The translations under genes and the position numbers were made by a program. Under the pieces are notes generated by a model that saw only the letters and a program-made list of their open reading frames with translations, had not been told where the DNA came from and did not search any database. From the NCBI GenBank assembly GCA_050486545.1, contig JBJHDM010000032.1:1-35711 (forward strand): a stretch of DNA of 35,711 nucleotides. Reading direction: 5' to 3'. The stretch's first letter is position 1. Each line of letters opens with the position of its first letter. The DNA is from DAOMNN01 sp050486545 (GTDB taxonomy: Bacteria; Pseudomonadota; Gammaproteobacteria; Burkholderiales; Rhodocyclaceae). Shown here piece by piece: positions 1-8,300 of this stretch.

Positions 1-10
1 CCCCTTCAAA

Positions 11-125
11 GTCTGACGAGCATAGCGTCTTGGTCCCACCCCTTCCCATCCCGAACAGGACCGTGAAACAAGACCGCGCCGATGATAGTGCAGATTACCT
101 GTGTGAAAGTAGGTCATCGTCAGAC
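11..125 (+). rRNA. rrf: 5S ribosomal RNA
   Basis: The segment starts and ends with a perfect 9-bp terminal helix (11-19 pairs with 117-125) and contains the conserved 5S core around 41-55 (CCCATCCCGAAC). The length of 115 nt is normal for bacterial 5S rRNA. It is the last gene of an rRNA operon whose 16S and 23S genes lie upstream of the window. No tRNA follows it before the next, convergent gene. Confidence 0.95.
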
Positions 126-148
126 TACCCCATTCCAACGCCAGCACA

Positions 149-177
149 ACGCCGCCCAGATACTCCATGGGCGGCGT
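149..177 (+). terminator. Hairpin after 5S rRNA, likely terminator
   Basis: A perfect 10-bp GC-rich stem (149-158 with 168-177, loop of 9 nt) lies 23 nt after the 5S rRNA. No T-run follows, so it may be a stalling hairpin or a processing site rather than a canonical intrinsic terminator. It also lies just beyond the stop codon of the convergent U32 gene and could serve both directions. Confidence 0.6.
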
Positions 178-244
178 CGGCGTGTGTACGGCGCTAGAAA
201 CACAGAAACCGGATGGGTAGGCCGAACACAAGCTTCGATGCGCG

Positions 245-1297
245 TCATTCGACGGCGGCGGCATCCTCGAGAGGGGGATATTCTGCGCCATCCAGGCTGG
301 TCACGACTTCCGGGTAGTAGCACATGAATCCGGTCGCACAGTGCGCGTGTGACGGCCTCAGGCCTCGTGCGATTTCCATCACTGCCTCGTCGGACTGGCC
401 GCTTTCGGCGGCGTCGAGAATCCGTCGAACCATTCGGACACTGGCCAGTTTTCGGGCGGTCGGGCCTTCCCTCCCGGCGATCTTCACTGCCGCGACACCG
501 CCGCGCAGCAAGGCCGGGATTGCGCACAGTCCGCAAGGCCCGAACGGCATGCCCTCGGGGGTGGTCGTGAAACCGCAGGAGAAGCGGTACCAGAGCCATC
601 TCTGGTAAGCCTCGTCGTTTTCAAGGATCCGGGTGCGCATTGCGGCACCGATACGCTTGCCATGACGGTGTCGGTAGCGGTGGCGGTAATGGTCGAGGCA
701 GATTGGGCCGCCGAGCTGATTGGGGAGGTGAATGGTGTGACAGGCGCCTTCCTCGAAGACGCAGCCGTCGTTCAGGATGAAGGCTTCCACCTCGATATCG
801 GGGGCACCATGCGCGATCTCGCACGCTTCGGCGATCGTGACGTCGCGCGGCAGGATCACCCGTCTGGCACCGAGCGTACCGGCCAGGCGGGCCGCATGCG
901 TGTTGCGAAAGGTCGCGACCGAACTGACGTGGATCCGGAGGTCGGGAAGAGCCTGTGCAAGAGAGTGAATCAGGCCCAGATCGCTCATGATCAAGGCGTC
1001 TCCGCCCATGTCCACGAACCGCCGCGCGAGTTCGGCTGCGGCATCCATCTGGCCGCCCGCATACTGTTGCGCATTCATGACCAGCGACAGGGTTGCGCCG
1101 GCCCGGTGGGCGTCCCGCACGGCCCGCTCGAGTTCGGCGTAGCCGGGCAAGTTGCCGGTGGGGCGTCGGTTTGCGTTGGCGATGCCGAACCGGCCGACCC
1201 ACTCCCGGGGCAGGACGCCACAATACAGTTCGTCCGCACCGGTCTGCGCAAGAATTTCGACTTCCTCGACCCGGCTGATCGGTGCGACGATCTTCAT
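245..1297 (-). CDS. U32 family protein, UbiU-like
   Basis: This 350-residue protein begins MKIVAPISR and has the TIM-barrel pattern of the U32 family, once called collagenase-like peptidases. Characterised members (UbiU, UbiV, RlhA, TrhP) take part in oxygen-independent hydroxylations, several with Fe-S clusters and prephenate. Cysteines C179, C186, C200 and C241 have spacing close to the four [4Fe-4S] ligands of UbiU as I remember it; C255 and C258 (FGPCGLC) and a later CATGFMC are extra. A His/Arg-rich stretch (H203, H206, H210, H212) follows the third cysteine. The start is set by an ATGA overlap with the upstream gene, implying translational coupling and a heteromer like UbiU-UbiV. It is the last gene of the porin-ALDH operon. 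Its substrate is unknown; a housekeeping role in anaerobic ubiquinone synthesis is possible but no other ubiquinone gene is nearby. Confidence 0.8.
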   Translation of the reverse strand: MKIVAPISRVEEVEILAQTGADELYCGVLPREWVGRFGIANANRRPTGNLPGYAELERAVRDAHRAGATLSLVMNAQQYAGGQMDAAAELARRFVDMGGDALIMSDLGLIHSLAQALPDLRIHVSSVATFRNTHAARLAGTLGARRVILPRDVTIAEACEIAHGAPDIEVEAFILNDGCVFEEGACHTIHLPNQLGGPICLDHYRHRYRHRHGKRIGAAMRTRILENDEAYQRWLWYRFSCGFTTTPEGMPFGPCGLCAIPALLRGGVAAVKIAGREGPTARKLASVRMVRRILDAAESGQSDEAVMEIARGLRPSHAHCATGFMCYYPEVVTSLDGAEYPPLEDAAAVE

Positions 1298-2163
1298 GGG
1301 CGTTCTCCCGGAACGATCAGGCGTTCGATTGCGCCCTTCAAGCATGCGTCCATGACGATATCCAGCATCTCCTGCGTATGGCGGGAGAAAACGGTGTTCC
1401 CGATCTGCATGGTCGACATCGCGTCGTCCGACCCGGGGCGCTCGCTGACCGAGCTCAGCGTGAGGCACTCCTTGCGGCATTCACGACCGACGGCGAATCG
1501 ATCCGGTCCGCAAAGGGACATCGATCCGGGGCGGCACATGCGCCCTTTCGCCACGTAGACATACGGCAGATGGACCCCTTTCGGGAAGGGGAGTCGTGCA
1601 AAGAAATCCTTTGCAGGGAAAAGCGGGACGTCGAGTTCGATGCGCTCGAGCCCGAGGCGGCCGAACAGGGAGTACAACGAGCCGGAATCGAGGGCGGGCG
1701 CGCACTGAGGGGCCCAGTCCGGACCGGGCAGGCGCGGATCCTTGATCATCCTGCACAGGATCCTGCCCGCGATCGGTCGAAGCTCGGGATACGACTCGGA
1801 AACCAGGGCGGCGACACCCCAGTCGTTGATCACGACCTCGCCCTGTTCGGGCAGGAGCGGCAGTAATGCGGACAGCTTGCGGATGACGTCGGGAGACGCC
1901 ACGGGGGTCAGCAAGGTGGTCCGGAGACCGACCGCCGTCGCGCTTTGCAGTGCCTTTTTCAGCGTGCGGGGGGTGGGTAGCAGATGTTCACAGAACTCGC
2001 TTCCCAGATACAGATGAGTCGGACGGAGCGAACCTAGCCAGCGTGCCAGCCCCGGTTCGTCGAACAGTCCGAGCCAGTGCCCGGTTCGCAGGCCTTCGTC
2101 GCCATCGATCCATTCGAGCGATGGCGGTACGACCGCTGAAACAGCGAACTCTACGACCGTCAA
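1294..2163 (-). CDS. U32 family protein, UbiV-like
   Basis: A 289-residue partner of the downstream U32 gene. The segment LYLGSEFCEH near residue 58 resembles the first cysteine region of UbiV, and the C-terminal half has C210, C218, C229 and C233, ending in a C-x3-C pair like the UbiV [4Fe-4S] ligands. The chosen start is TTG at 2163, preceded by GGAGGG at good spacing; an in-frame ATG at 2208 would add 15 residues but has no clear ribosome binding site. The gene overlaps the next one by 4 bp. It lies about 130 bp downstream of the aldehyde dehydrogenase, on the same strand. The family assignment is fairly secure; assignment as true UbiV is not, because the sequence is divergent and the context is amine catabolism. 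Confidence 0.72.
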   Translation of the reverse strand: MTVVEFAVSAVVPPSLEWIDGDEGLRTGHWLGLFDEPGLARWLGSLRPTHLYLGSEFCEHLLPTPRTLKKALQSATAVGLRTTLLTPVASPDVIRKLSALLPLLPEQGEVVINDWGVAALVSESYPELRPIAGRILCRMIKDPRLPGPDWAPQCAPALDSGSLYSLFGRLGLERIELDVPLFPAKDFFARLPFPKGVHLPYVYVAKGRMCRPGSMSLCGPDRFAVGRECRKECLTLSSVSERPGSDDAMSTMQIGNTVFSRHTQEMLDIVMDACLKGAIERLIVPGERP

Positions 2164-2293
2164 GACGCTCCCTCCGAGAGCCGGCTCCCGCCGCAGACCG
2201 AAGCGCAACGTCGCGATGTGGTGGAAGCACGGTCGACCGGAATCCCTGCGGCGTTTGCCGATGGTGGGCGATGCTCCGGCCGACCGGGTTTCA

Positions 2294-3715
2294 TCATGAT
2301 TGTGGCAGATTGATGTTCATCAGTTGCGGTGCAGTGTACTCGAGCAGGCCTTCCTGGCCGAACTCGACGCCGAAGCCGGACATCTTGCAGCCGCCGAAGG
2401 GGCAGTGGGGCAGGACCTCGGCATGACCGTTGATCCAGACAGTGCCACATTCGAGCCGCGAAGCGACCTGGCGTGCCTGGTCGATATCGCTCGACCAGAC
2501 GGAACCGCCTAGACCGTTCTCGCTGGCATTCGCGCGAGCGATCGCATCTTCGACGTCACTGTAGCGGATCACGGGAAGGACCGGTCCGAACTGTTCCTCG
2601 TCGACCAGGCGCATGCCGTCGGTGACGTTGCTCACGATCGTGGGCGGGTAGAAGTATCCGCGCCCCTGGAGCGGTTCGCCTCCCGAAAGGATCCGCCCGC
2701 CGTTGGCCTTCGCATCCTCGACAAGTTCGCAAACCAGCTGATACTGGTCGCGATTCTGGACGGGGCCGAAGGTGACCCCGGCTTGCAGGCCGTCGCCCAG
2801 CTTCTGCGCAGCGGCGATCTTGGCAAGCCGGTCGCACAGCGCGTCGTGGATCGAATCATGCACGTACAGGCGCTTGAGGGCCGCGCAGGTCTGACCCATG
2901 TTCAGGAAAGCGGTCTGGAAGATGCCTTCGGCGACCTGGTCGACATCGACGTCCGGGAGGACGATGCCGGCGTCGTTGCCGCCGAGTTCGAGCGTGAGCC
3001 GCTTGAGGTTGTCCGCGGCGTTTCGCATGATGTCCTGCCCGGTCGGGGTGGAACCCGTGAAAACGATCTTGCGGATGCCCGTGTGGCGTGACATCTCACG
3101 CCCCAGGCCGCCGCCCCCGGTCACGATATTGACCACGCCGGCCGGCACCACCTCATTGATGATCTCGACGAGACGGATCGTGTTGAACGGGGTGAACGAC
3201 GAGGGCTTCACCACGACCGTATTGCCAGCGCGCAGGGCCGGCATGATATGCCAGACGGCGATCATCAGCGGCCAGTTCCACGGCGTGATGGAGCCCACGA
3301 CACCGAGTGGCTTGCGATGCAGCTCGATGCGCTTGCCCGGCGAATCCTCGATGACCTCGACGGGCAGGTCCAGTCCTGCCGCTGCGCGTGTCCAGATGAC
3401 CGCACCCCCCACTTCCATCTGTGCCAACGCGAGGGGCTTGCCCTGTTCCTTGACCACGAGTTCGGCCAGTTCCGGCGCATTCTGCTCGATGCGGTCCGCG
3501 ATCGCGTTCAACATGTTCTTTCGTTCGTCGGCAGAGGTGTGCTGCCAGCTCTGGAAAGCCCGTTCGGCAGCCGCGACGGCGTCGTTGAGTTGCTCGATCG
3601 ATGCCGTCGGACATTCGGCGAACACTTCTTCGGTGGCGGGGTTGATCACCGGGAAGGCGCCGCGATCGCCGGCAACCGGCCGACCGTCGATGATCAGCGA
3701 AAACTTTCTGCTCAT
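2294..3715 (-). CDS. NAD(P)-dependent aldehyde dehydrogenase
   Basis: This 473-residue protein is a full-length member of the aldehyde dehydrogenase superfamily. Visible residues are the catalytic cysteine C277 in NMGQTCAALKR, the general base E243 in LELGGND, the oxyanion asparagine N147 in TPWNW and the cofactor-binding lysine K170 in VVKPSS. It has no signal peptide and is therefore cytoplasmic. It probably oxidises the aldehyde released when the periplasmic quinohemoprotein amine dehydrogenase deaminates a primary amine, since the promoter of its operon resembles that of qhpA. The exact aldehyde (aliphatic or phenylacetaldehyde-like) cannot be read from the sequence. An AGGA ribosome site precedes the ATG. 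A hairpin separates it from the porin gene upstream. Confidence 0.93.
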   Translation of the reverse strand: MSRKFSLIIDGRPVAGDRGAFPVINPATEEVFAECPTASIEQLNDAVAAAERAFQSWQHTSADERKNMLNAIADRIEQNAPELAELVVKEQGKPLALAQMEVGGAVIWTRAAAGLDLPVEVIEDSPGKRIELHRKPLGVVGSITPWNWPLMIAVWHIMPALRAGNTVVVKPSSFTPFNTIRLVEIINEVVPAGVVNIVTGGGGLGREMSRHTGIRKIVFTGSTPTGQDIMRNAADNLKRLTLELGGNDAGIVLPDVDVDQVAEGIFQTAFLNMGQTCAALKRLYVHDSIHDALCDRLAKIAAAQKLGDGLQAGVTFGPVQNRDQYQLVCELVEDAKANGGRILSGGEPLQGRGYFYPPTIVSNVTDGMRLVDEEQFGPVLPVIRYSDVEDAIARANASENGLGGSVWSSDIDQARQVASRLECGTVWINGHAEVLPHCPFGGCKMSGFGVEFGQEGLLEYTAPQLMNINLPQS

Positions 3716-3797
3716 GGGAGATGTTCCTCTCGATTCGGGAGTGTCGGGGATCCGGAGGCCGGAGCGCGCTCGCCCACACCGGGCGAACCCCGGTTCC

Positions 3798-3822
3798 CCC
3801 CTCTCCGGGAGGTGGAGAGGGG
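3798..3822 (-). terminator. Intra-operon hairpin between porin and ALDH genes
   Basis: A perfect 9-bp stem (3798-3806 with 3814-3822, 7-nt loop) sits in the 155-bp gap after the porin gene. A smaller 6-bp stem (3778-3783 with 3789-3794) lies beside it. There is no T-run, so it more likely stabilises or attenuates the mRNA than ends it. The CCCCTCTCC/GGAGAGGGG arms resemble intergenic palindromes that recur in many high-GC genomes. Confidence 0.45.
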
Positions 3823-3870
3823 CCGGGGGAGGAAGCTCGGCGAGTTCCGGAACGTGTTGCGTGAGGTGGA

Positions 3871-5217
3871 TCAGAACGGCACGATGAACAGGATATGCGC
3901 GTAGGTATTGGTCCCTTTGCTGCCAATCTGGGTGCCGCCGTCGGCCGCCGACTTCTTCGGCTTGTAGAAGCCGACCAGCGGGCTGATGATCAGATTGTCA
4001 TGGACCGCCCACATCGCGTAGATGTCGACTTCACGCCCGTTGGCATTGGCACCGAAGACCGATGCGTTGCGGAACTCGAAGTAATTCAGACCGATCTCCA
4101 GGTTTTCCAGCGGAGCGGCGCCGAGGCGCACATGGTGGATCTTGGCATCGCTGCCGAACGGTCCGGCGAAGTTGGCGGCCACTTCACCCTGGAACCAGGT
4201 CCCGTACCCGCGATTGAAACCGAAGAAGAGCGGGTCGAAGTCGCGATCGTAGCGGGTATAGCGGTAGGCCACCTCGGGGCTCCAGGCGACGTCGGCAAAG
4301 GTCCAGCCGCCTTCCAGATACCAGGCCTTGGCGTTGCGCATGGTCGAATCGCCCTGGCGTTGTCGCGCGTACTCGGCGGACAGGAAGAGATTCTCCACGC
4401 CAGCGTTGCCTTGGTAGCGCAGACTCCAGGTTCGCTGACCGTCGCGGTTGGTACGCCCGAAGATTTCTGCATACTTCTTCTTGACGTCCAGGCCCTTGAG
4501 GTACATCGCCGCAAAGGTGCCGGCTTCGGTGACGTACTCTACGTTTACACCGGCCATTTCGGTATAGGCCTGCACCTTGTTGTCCGACTTCAGCCAGAAG
4601 AGATCGGATCGCAGACCCTCTCCACCGCCCAGGCGCAGTACGGCCGTCTGGTCGAAGGCCTTGCGGGCGGCCAGCCAGTAGCCGCCACCGCGGTTGAATT
4701 CCCGATCGATCCCCTTGCCGAGGTTCAGCGCGTCGCCGTTGATCAGGAAGCCGTCACCGATGATGAAGTTCTGGCGTCCGAAGGAGAAATCGACCCCGTC
4801 TTCCCCGAGTGCCGGGAACAGGTTGCCGGAACGCCAGCCGAGATAGGCGTCCTCGACCTTGATTTTGCGCTCGCTCCCGGTGGTCAGACCCGCGGGATCG
4901 CCGTCTCCCCAGGTGCCCGAGGCGAGCAGGCTGAAGCGCCCGTAGAGGGCGGCGCCATTGCCGACCATCTTGGTGCCGCTCAGGCCGAAATCCAGCAGTC
5001 CTTCACGCCAGGACGAACTGCCTTTGGTCTGGCCGATTCCGAACGTGTCGTAATTGCGACGGCTGTGGAAGGCACCGAAGATCCCCAGACCGTCGAAATG
5101 CAGTTCATCGCCGTCCTGGCTGTACAGTTCGATGGCGCTGGCAGGCATCGCGAGCAGGGCTGCGGTGAGACTGGCCAGGGCGAAACCGGATTTGCGTCCA
5201 AGGGCTCGGAGTGTCAT
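3871..5217 (-). CDS. Outer-membrane beta-barrel protein, alginate-export-family-like
   Basis: A 448-residue precursor with a signal peptide (twin basic start, hydrophobic core, likely cleavage after ASA at residue 28), followed by alternating aromatic and polar strands and a C-terminal phenylalanine (FIVPF), the hallmark of proteins inserted by the BAM machinery. The pattern fits the alginate export / AlgE-like porin family rather than trimeric general porins. The start at 5217 is supported by AGGAAGGA six bases upstream; an upstream in-frame ATG lies before this site. As the first gene of an operon with the aldehyde dehydrogenase, and with a promoter like that of qhpA, it probably admits the amine substrate or releases a product. 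The substrate is an inference. Family assignment is by overall pattern, not by a specific motif. Confidence 0.75.
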   Translation of the reverse strand: MTLRALGRKSGFALASLTAALLAMPASAIELYSQDGDELHFDGLGIFGAFHSRRNYDTFGIGQTKGSSSWREGLLDFGLSGTKMVGNGAALYGRFSLLASGTWGDGDPAGLTTGSERKIKVEDAYLGWRSGNLFPALGEDGVDFSFGRQNFIIGDGFLINGDALNLGKGIDREFNRGGGYWLAARKAFDQTAVLRLGGGEGLRSDLFWLKSDNKVQAYTEMAGVNVEYVTEAGTFAAMYLKGLDVKKKYAEIFGRTNRDGQRTWSLRYQGNAGVENLFLSAEYARQRQGDSTMRNAKAWYLEGGWTFADVAWSPEVAYRYTRYDRDFDPLFFGFNRGYGTWFQGEVAANFAGPFGSDAKIHHVRLGAAPLENLEIGLNYFEFRNASVFGANANGREVDIYAMWAVHDNLIISPLVGFYKPKKSAADGGTQIGSKGTNTYAHILFIVPF

Positions 5218-5282
5218 CGGCGTCCTTCCTATGTGCGTATCACCCAATTGTTTGGGCGATCACGGGTTTGGTGATGGGACCG

Positions 5283-5347
5283 AATGTAGTGGGCGCGTGT
5301 AAACCAGCTTTGCGCTTAATGTGCCGAGTTGTGCGGAGTTGTAACGA
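5283..5347 (-). promoter_or_regulatory. Promoter and direct-repeat operator of the porin-ALDH-U32 operon
   Basis: Read towards the porin gene, four 10-bp units (5347-5338, 5337-5328, 5327-5318, 5317-5308) share the pattern GCACAAC in their second half, best in the first three. They are followed by TTTACACGC (5303-5295) and a possible -10 element TACATT (5288-5283). The same arrangement with identical spacing occurs before qhpA. Tandem 10-11-bp direct repeats next to a poor promoter are typical of OmpR/PhoB-family response regulator sites. The block starts about 45 bp after the kinase stop codon and ends 65 bp before the porin ATG. Confidence 0.65.
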
Positions 5348-5393
5348 CGGCGATACAGTTTGAGCGAGCCGGCGCCGCGTGCCATCTGCTGGC

Positions 5394-8300
5394 TCAGGAA
5401 AGCGGATGTGTGACACGCACTGCCCGTCGATCCGGGGTGCCGGCGATCGGAGCCTCGGAACAGTATTCCTTCAGTGCGTCGAGATCATCGAAGAGATGTT
5501 GGCGCAGGGCAGCGAGTGGCGCGCCTTCTGCGCGACCCCCGGACAATCGGGATTCCAGTGTGCGGCAGGATTCGGCCGACTTCACCAGCCCGAAGTTGCT
5601 GCAGGCGCCTGCAAGTCGATGCATGAGCGCACGTTGTTCACTACGATCGACACAACGGTGGAGGGCCTCGAGCAGTTCTTCGCACTGCGTCCTCAAGGTC
5701 TGGACGAGTTGCGCGAATCGGTGCTCTCCGAGCATTTCGCGATGCTGGCGCAGCAGATCGAAATCGAGCGGATCGGTTCGATGTGCTGCGGCCGCCGGGG
5801 AGGGGGCCGGGCGTGCAGGATGGAGAAGCCCTCGTAGCTCGTCGAACTGAATCGGTTTTCCGAGTACCGCGTCGATGCCCGCATCGAGATAGGTATCGAT
5901 CTCCGCCTGCGTGACGGAGGCGGTCAGGGCGACAATCCTTACCCCCGCCTTCTCCGGGTCGGGGTGGCGACGGATGCGGCGACTCGTCTCGATTCCGTCC
6001 ATGCCCGGCAGATGGATGTCCATCAGGATCAGGTCGTGGCTGTGGGTGTCGTGCAATTCGAGCGCAGCGTAGCCGTCCGCTGCAATGGTGACGGTATGAC
6101 CGTCGCTTTCCAGCAGGCCTTGTGTGACCTGCTGGTTGATCTCCGTATCCTCGACGAGCAGGATGCGCAACATGCTGTCCCGAGCGGCGGCGTGGACACC
6201 GGCCGGCTCGGGGCATTCGGCGTTCAGCGGGTACTCGAGTTCGAACCAGAAAAGGCTTCCCCGACCCGGTGTGCTCGAATACCCGATCCGCCCGTTCTGA
6301 AGGTCTACGAGTCGGCGGCAGATCGCCAGCCCGAGACCGGTGCCGCCGTAGCGTCGCGTGATGGAGCTGTCCGCCTGGCAGAAGTGCTCGAAGATCCGCT
6401 CGCCGGCTTCGGCCGGAATGCCGATGCCGCTGTCTTCGACCTCGAAGCGCAACCGCGTCCGTCGATCGTCCGTTTCCACCGGTCCTGCCCGCAATGCAAC
6501 GAATCCCCGATCGGTGAACTTGAACGCGTTGGTACACAGGTTGAGCAGGACCTGATTGAGCGCACGCCGGTCTCCACCGATGCAAGCCGGAAGTGCAGGA
6601 TCGGCCTGGACGATCAGTTCGAGCCCGCGTTCCTGAGCGATCGAGGCCAGCATCGGTTCGAGCTCCGCGATGACGTCGTGTGGCGAGAACGGATGCCGCT
6701 CGAGGTCGATCTGCCCGGCCTCGATCTTCGTGAAATCGAGTACGTCGTTGAGAATCGACAGCAGCGTGCGCCCCGACTGGTAGATTGCATTGACCTGTTC
6801 ATGCTGTCGGGCGGAAAGTTCCGATCGCATCAGGAGCTGCGCCATGCCGAGAATGCCGTTCATCGGCGTGCGGATCTCGTGACTCATCGTGGCCAGGAAG
6901 TTGCTTTTCGCTTCGCTCGCAGCCTCGGCGGTTTCGCGTGCGCGCTCGGCCTGTTCCTTCGCCTTGCGTTCGCTGATGTCGGTCAGCGAACCCTCGTAAT
7001 AGAGCAGGGTGCCTTCGTGATCGAGGACACGGCGGGCCGAGATCGACACGAAGACCGCATCGCCGTCCATTCTCCGCCAGCGGGTCTCGAAGTTGATGAC
7101 GCGTTCGTTCATGTTGAGCCGCCCGAGGAATCGACGCACGTCTTCCTGGTCGATGAAGCACTCGCTGCTGACGTCGGTCACCGAGTCGAGAAATTCGGCT
7201 GCACAGGGATAGCCGAGCATCCCGACGAGTGCCGGATTCGCCGAGATGAAACGTCCGGACGGATTGACCCGGAAGATGCCCTCGACCGCGTTCTCGAACA
7301 AGGAGCGGTATTCCAGTTCGGACTGTTGCAGGCTTTGGTAGAGCTTCGCGTTCTCGATCGAGATGGCCGCCTGCGCCGCAAGGATCTGCAGGGTCTTCAT
7401 GCGGTGCCGGTCGAAGATGTCCCGGCCGTGCGCGTGCTCGAGATAGAGCAGTGCAGTCAGGTCGCCATGATAGAGAATCGGCATGCACAGCAGCGAGCGG
7501 GGTTGGCGGCTGCGGATGTACCGGTCCTGCACGAACATCTGCTGTCCGGTGGCATCGCCCAGTACGACCGCATCCTGCGTGCGGGCGACATAGTTCACGA
7601 TGCTTACGGGCAGCAACTCGTCTCCCTTCTCGAGAGGAAGCGAGTCCAGTATCCGGAATGCGTCGTCGAGACCCGCCTCGGCCTCGATGAACAGCTGGTG
7701 ATTGCGGCTGAGGACCATCAGGCCCCGCTGGGCACCGGCATTGACCAGCGCGAGGTGCATGAGGCGGCCCAGCAGCTGCTCCAGCACGATCTCGTCGGAG
7801 ATCGCCTGGGAGGCCTGGATCACCGATGCGATGTCGAACGCCTGGTTGCTCGGGACGATATCGTCCGACGCGGCCATTACGACCCTGTCCGGTGCGGGTT
7901 CGGTCATGTCCCCGATACCCATCTCGTAATGCCGCTCGAGTTGTTCCACCTTGGCCGGGGCCCCCAGGGCGACATAGCGGCGTCGGGTTTCGGCAAGATA
8001 GGTCCGGGCAATGCCGGGCTTGTTCCATTCCAGGTAGAAGCGCGCCGTCAGTTCGCAGGCGATCGCACCCTCGAGCACGAACCCGTTGCGGTCGGCCAGT
8101 TCGATCGCGCGATCGTAGAGGTCCATCGCCTGCCCGTAGCGTTTGCGGGTTCGCAGGAGCTCGGCCTGGATCAATTCCTGTCGATGACGATGGTTTTCGG
8201 GGCAGTGGTGCGCCCATCGCCGCGTTCTCCGCAGGATCCTGTGTGCGCGCAAGCGGGTCAGATGCCTTTGGAGGAGTGGGGCCTCCATGCAGGACTGCAG

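Noticed and set aside
3716..3870. Mobile element or REP array in the gap between the porin and ALDH genes
   Set aside because: Only one or two small palindromes are visible, with no transposase, target duplication or repeated copies in the window.
3895..5274. Long open frame on the + strand opposite the porin gene (459 codons)
   Set aside because: It is antisense to a protein with a signal peptide and a C-terminal phenylalanine, shows no recognisable family, and such frames are expected at high GC.
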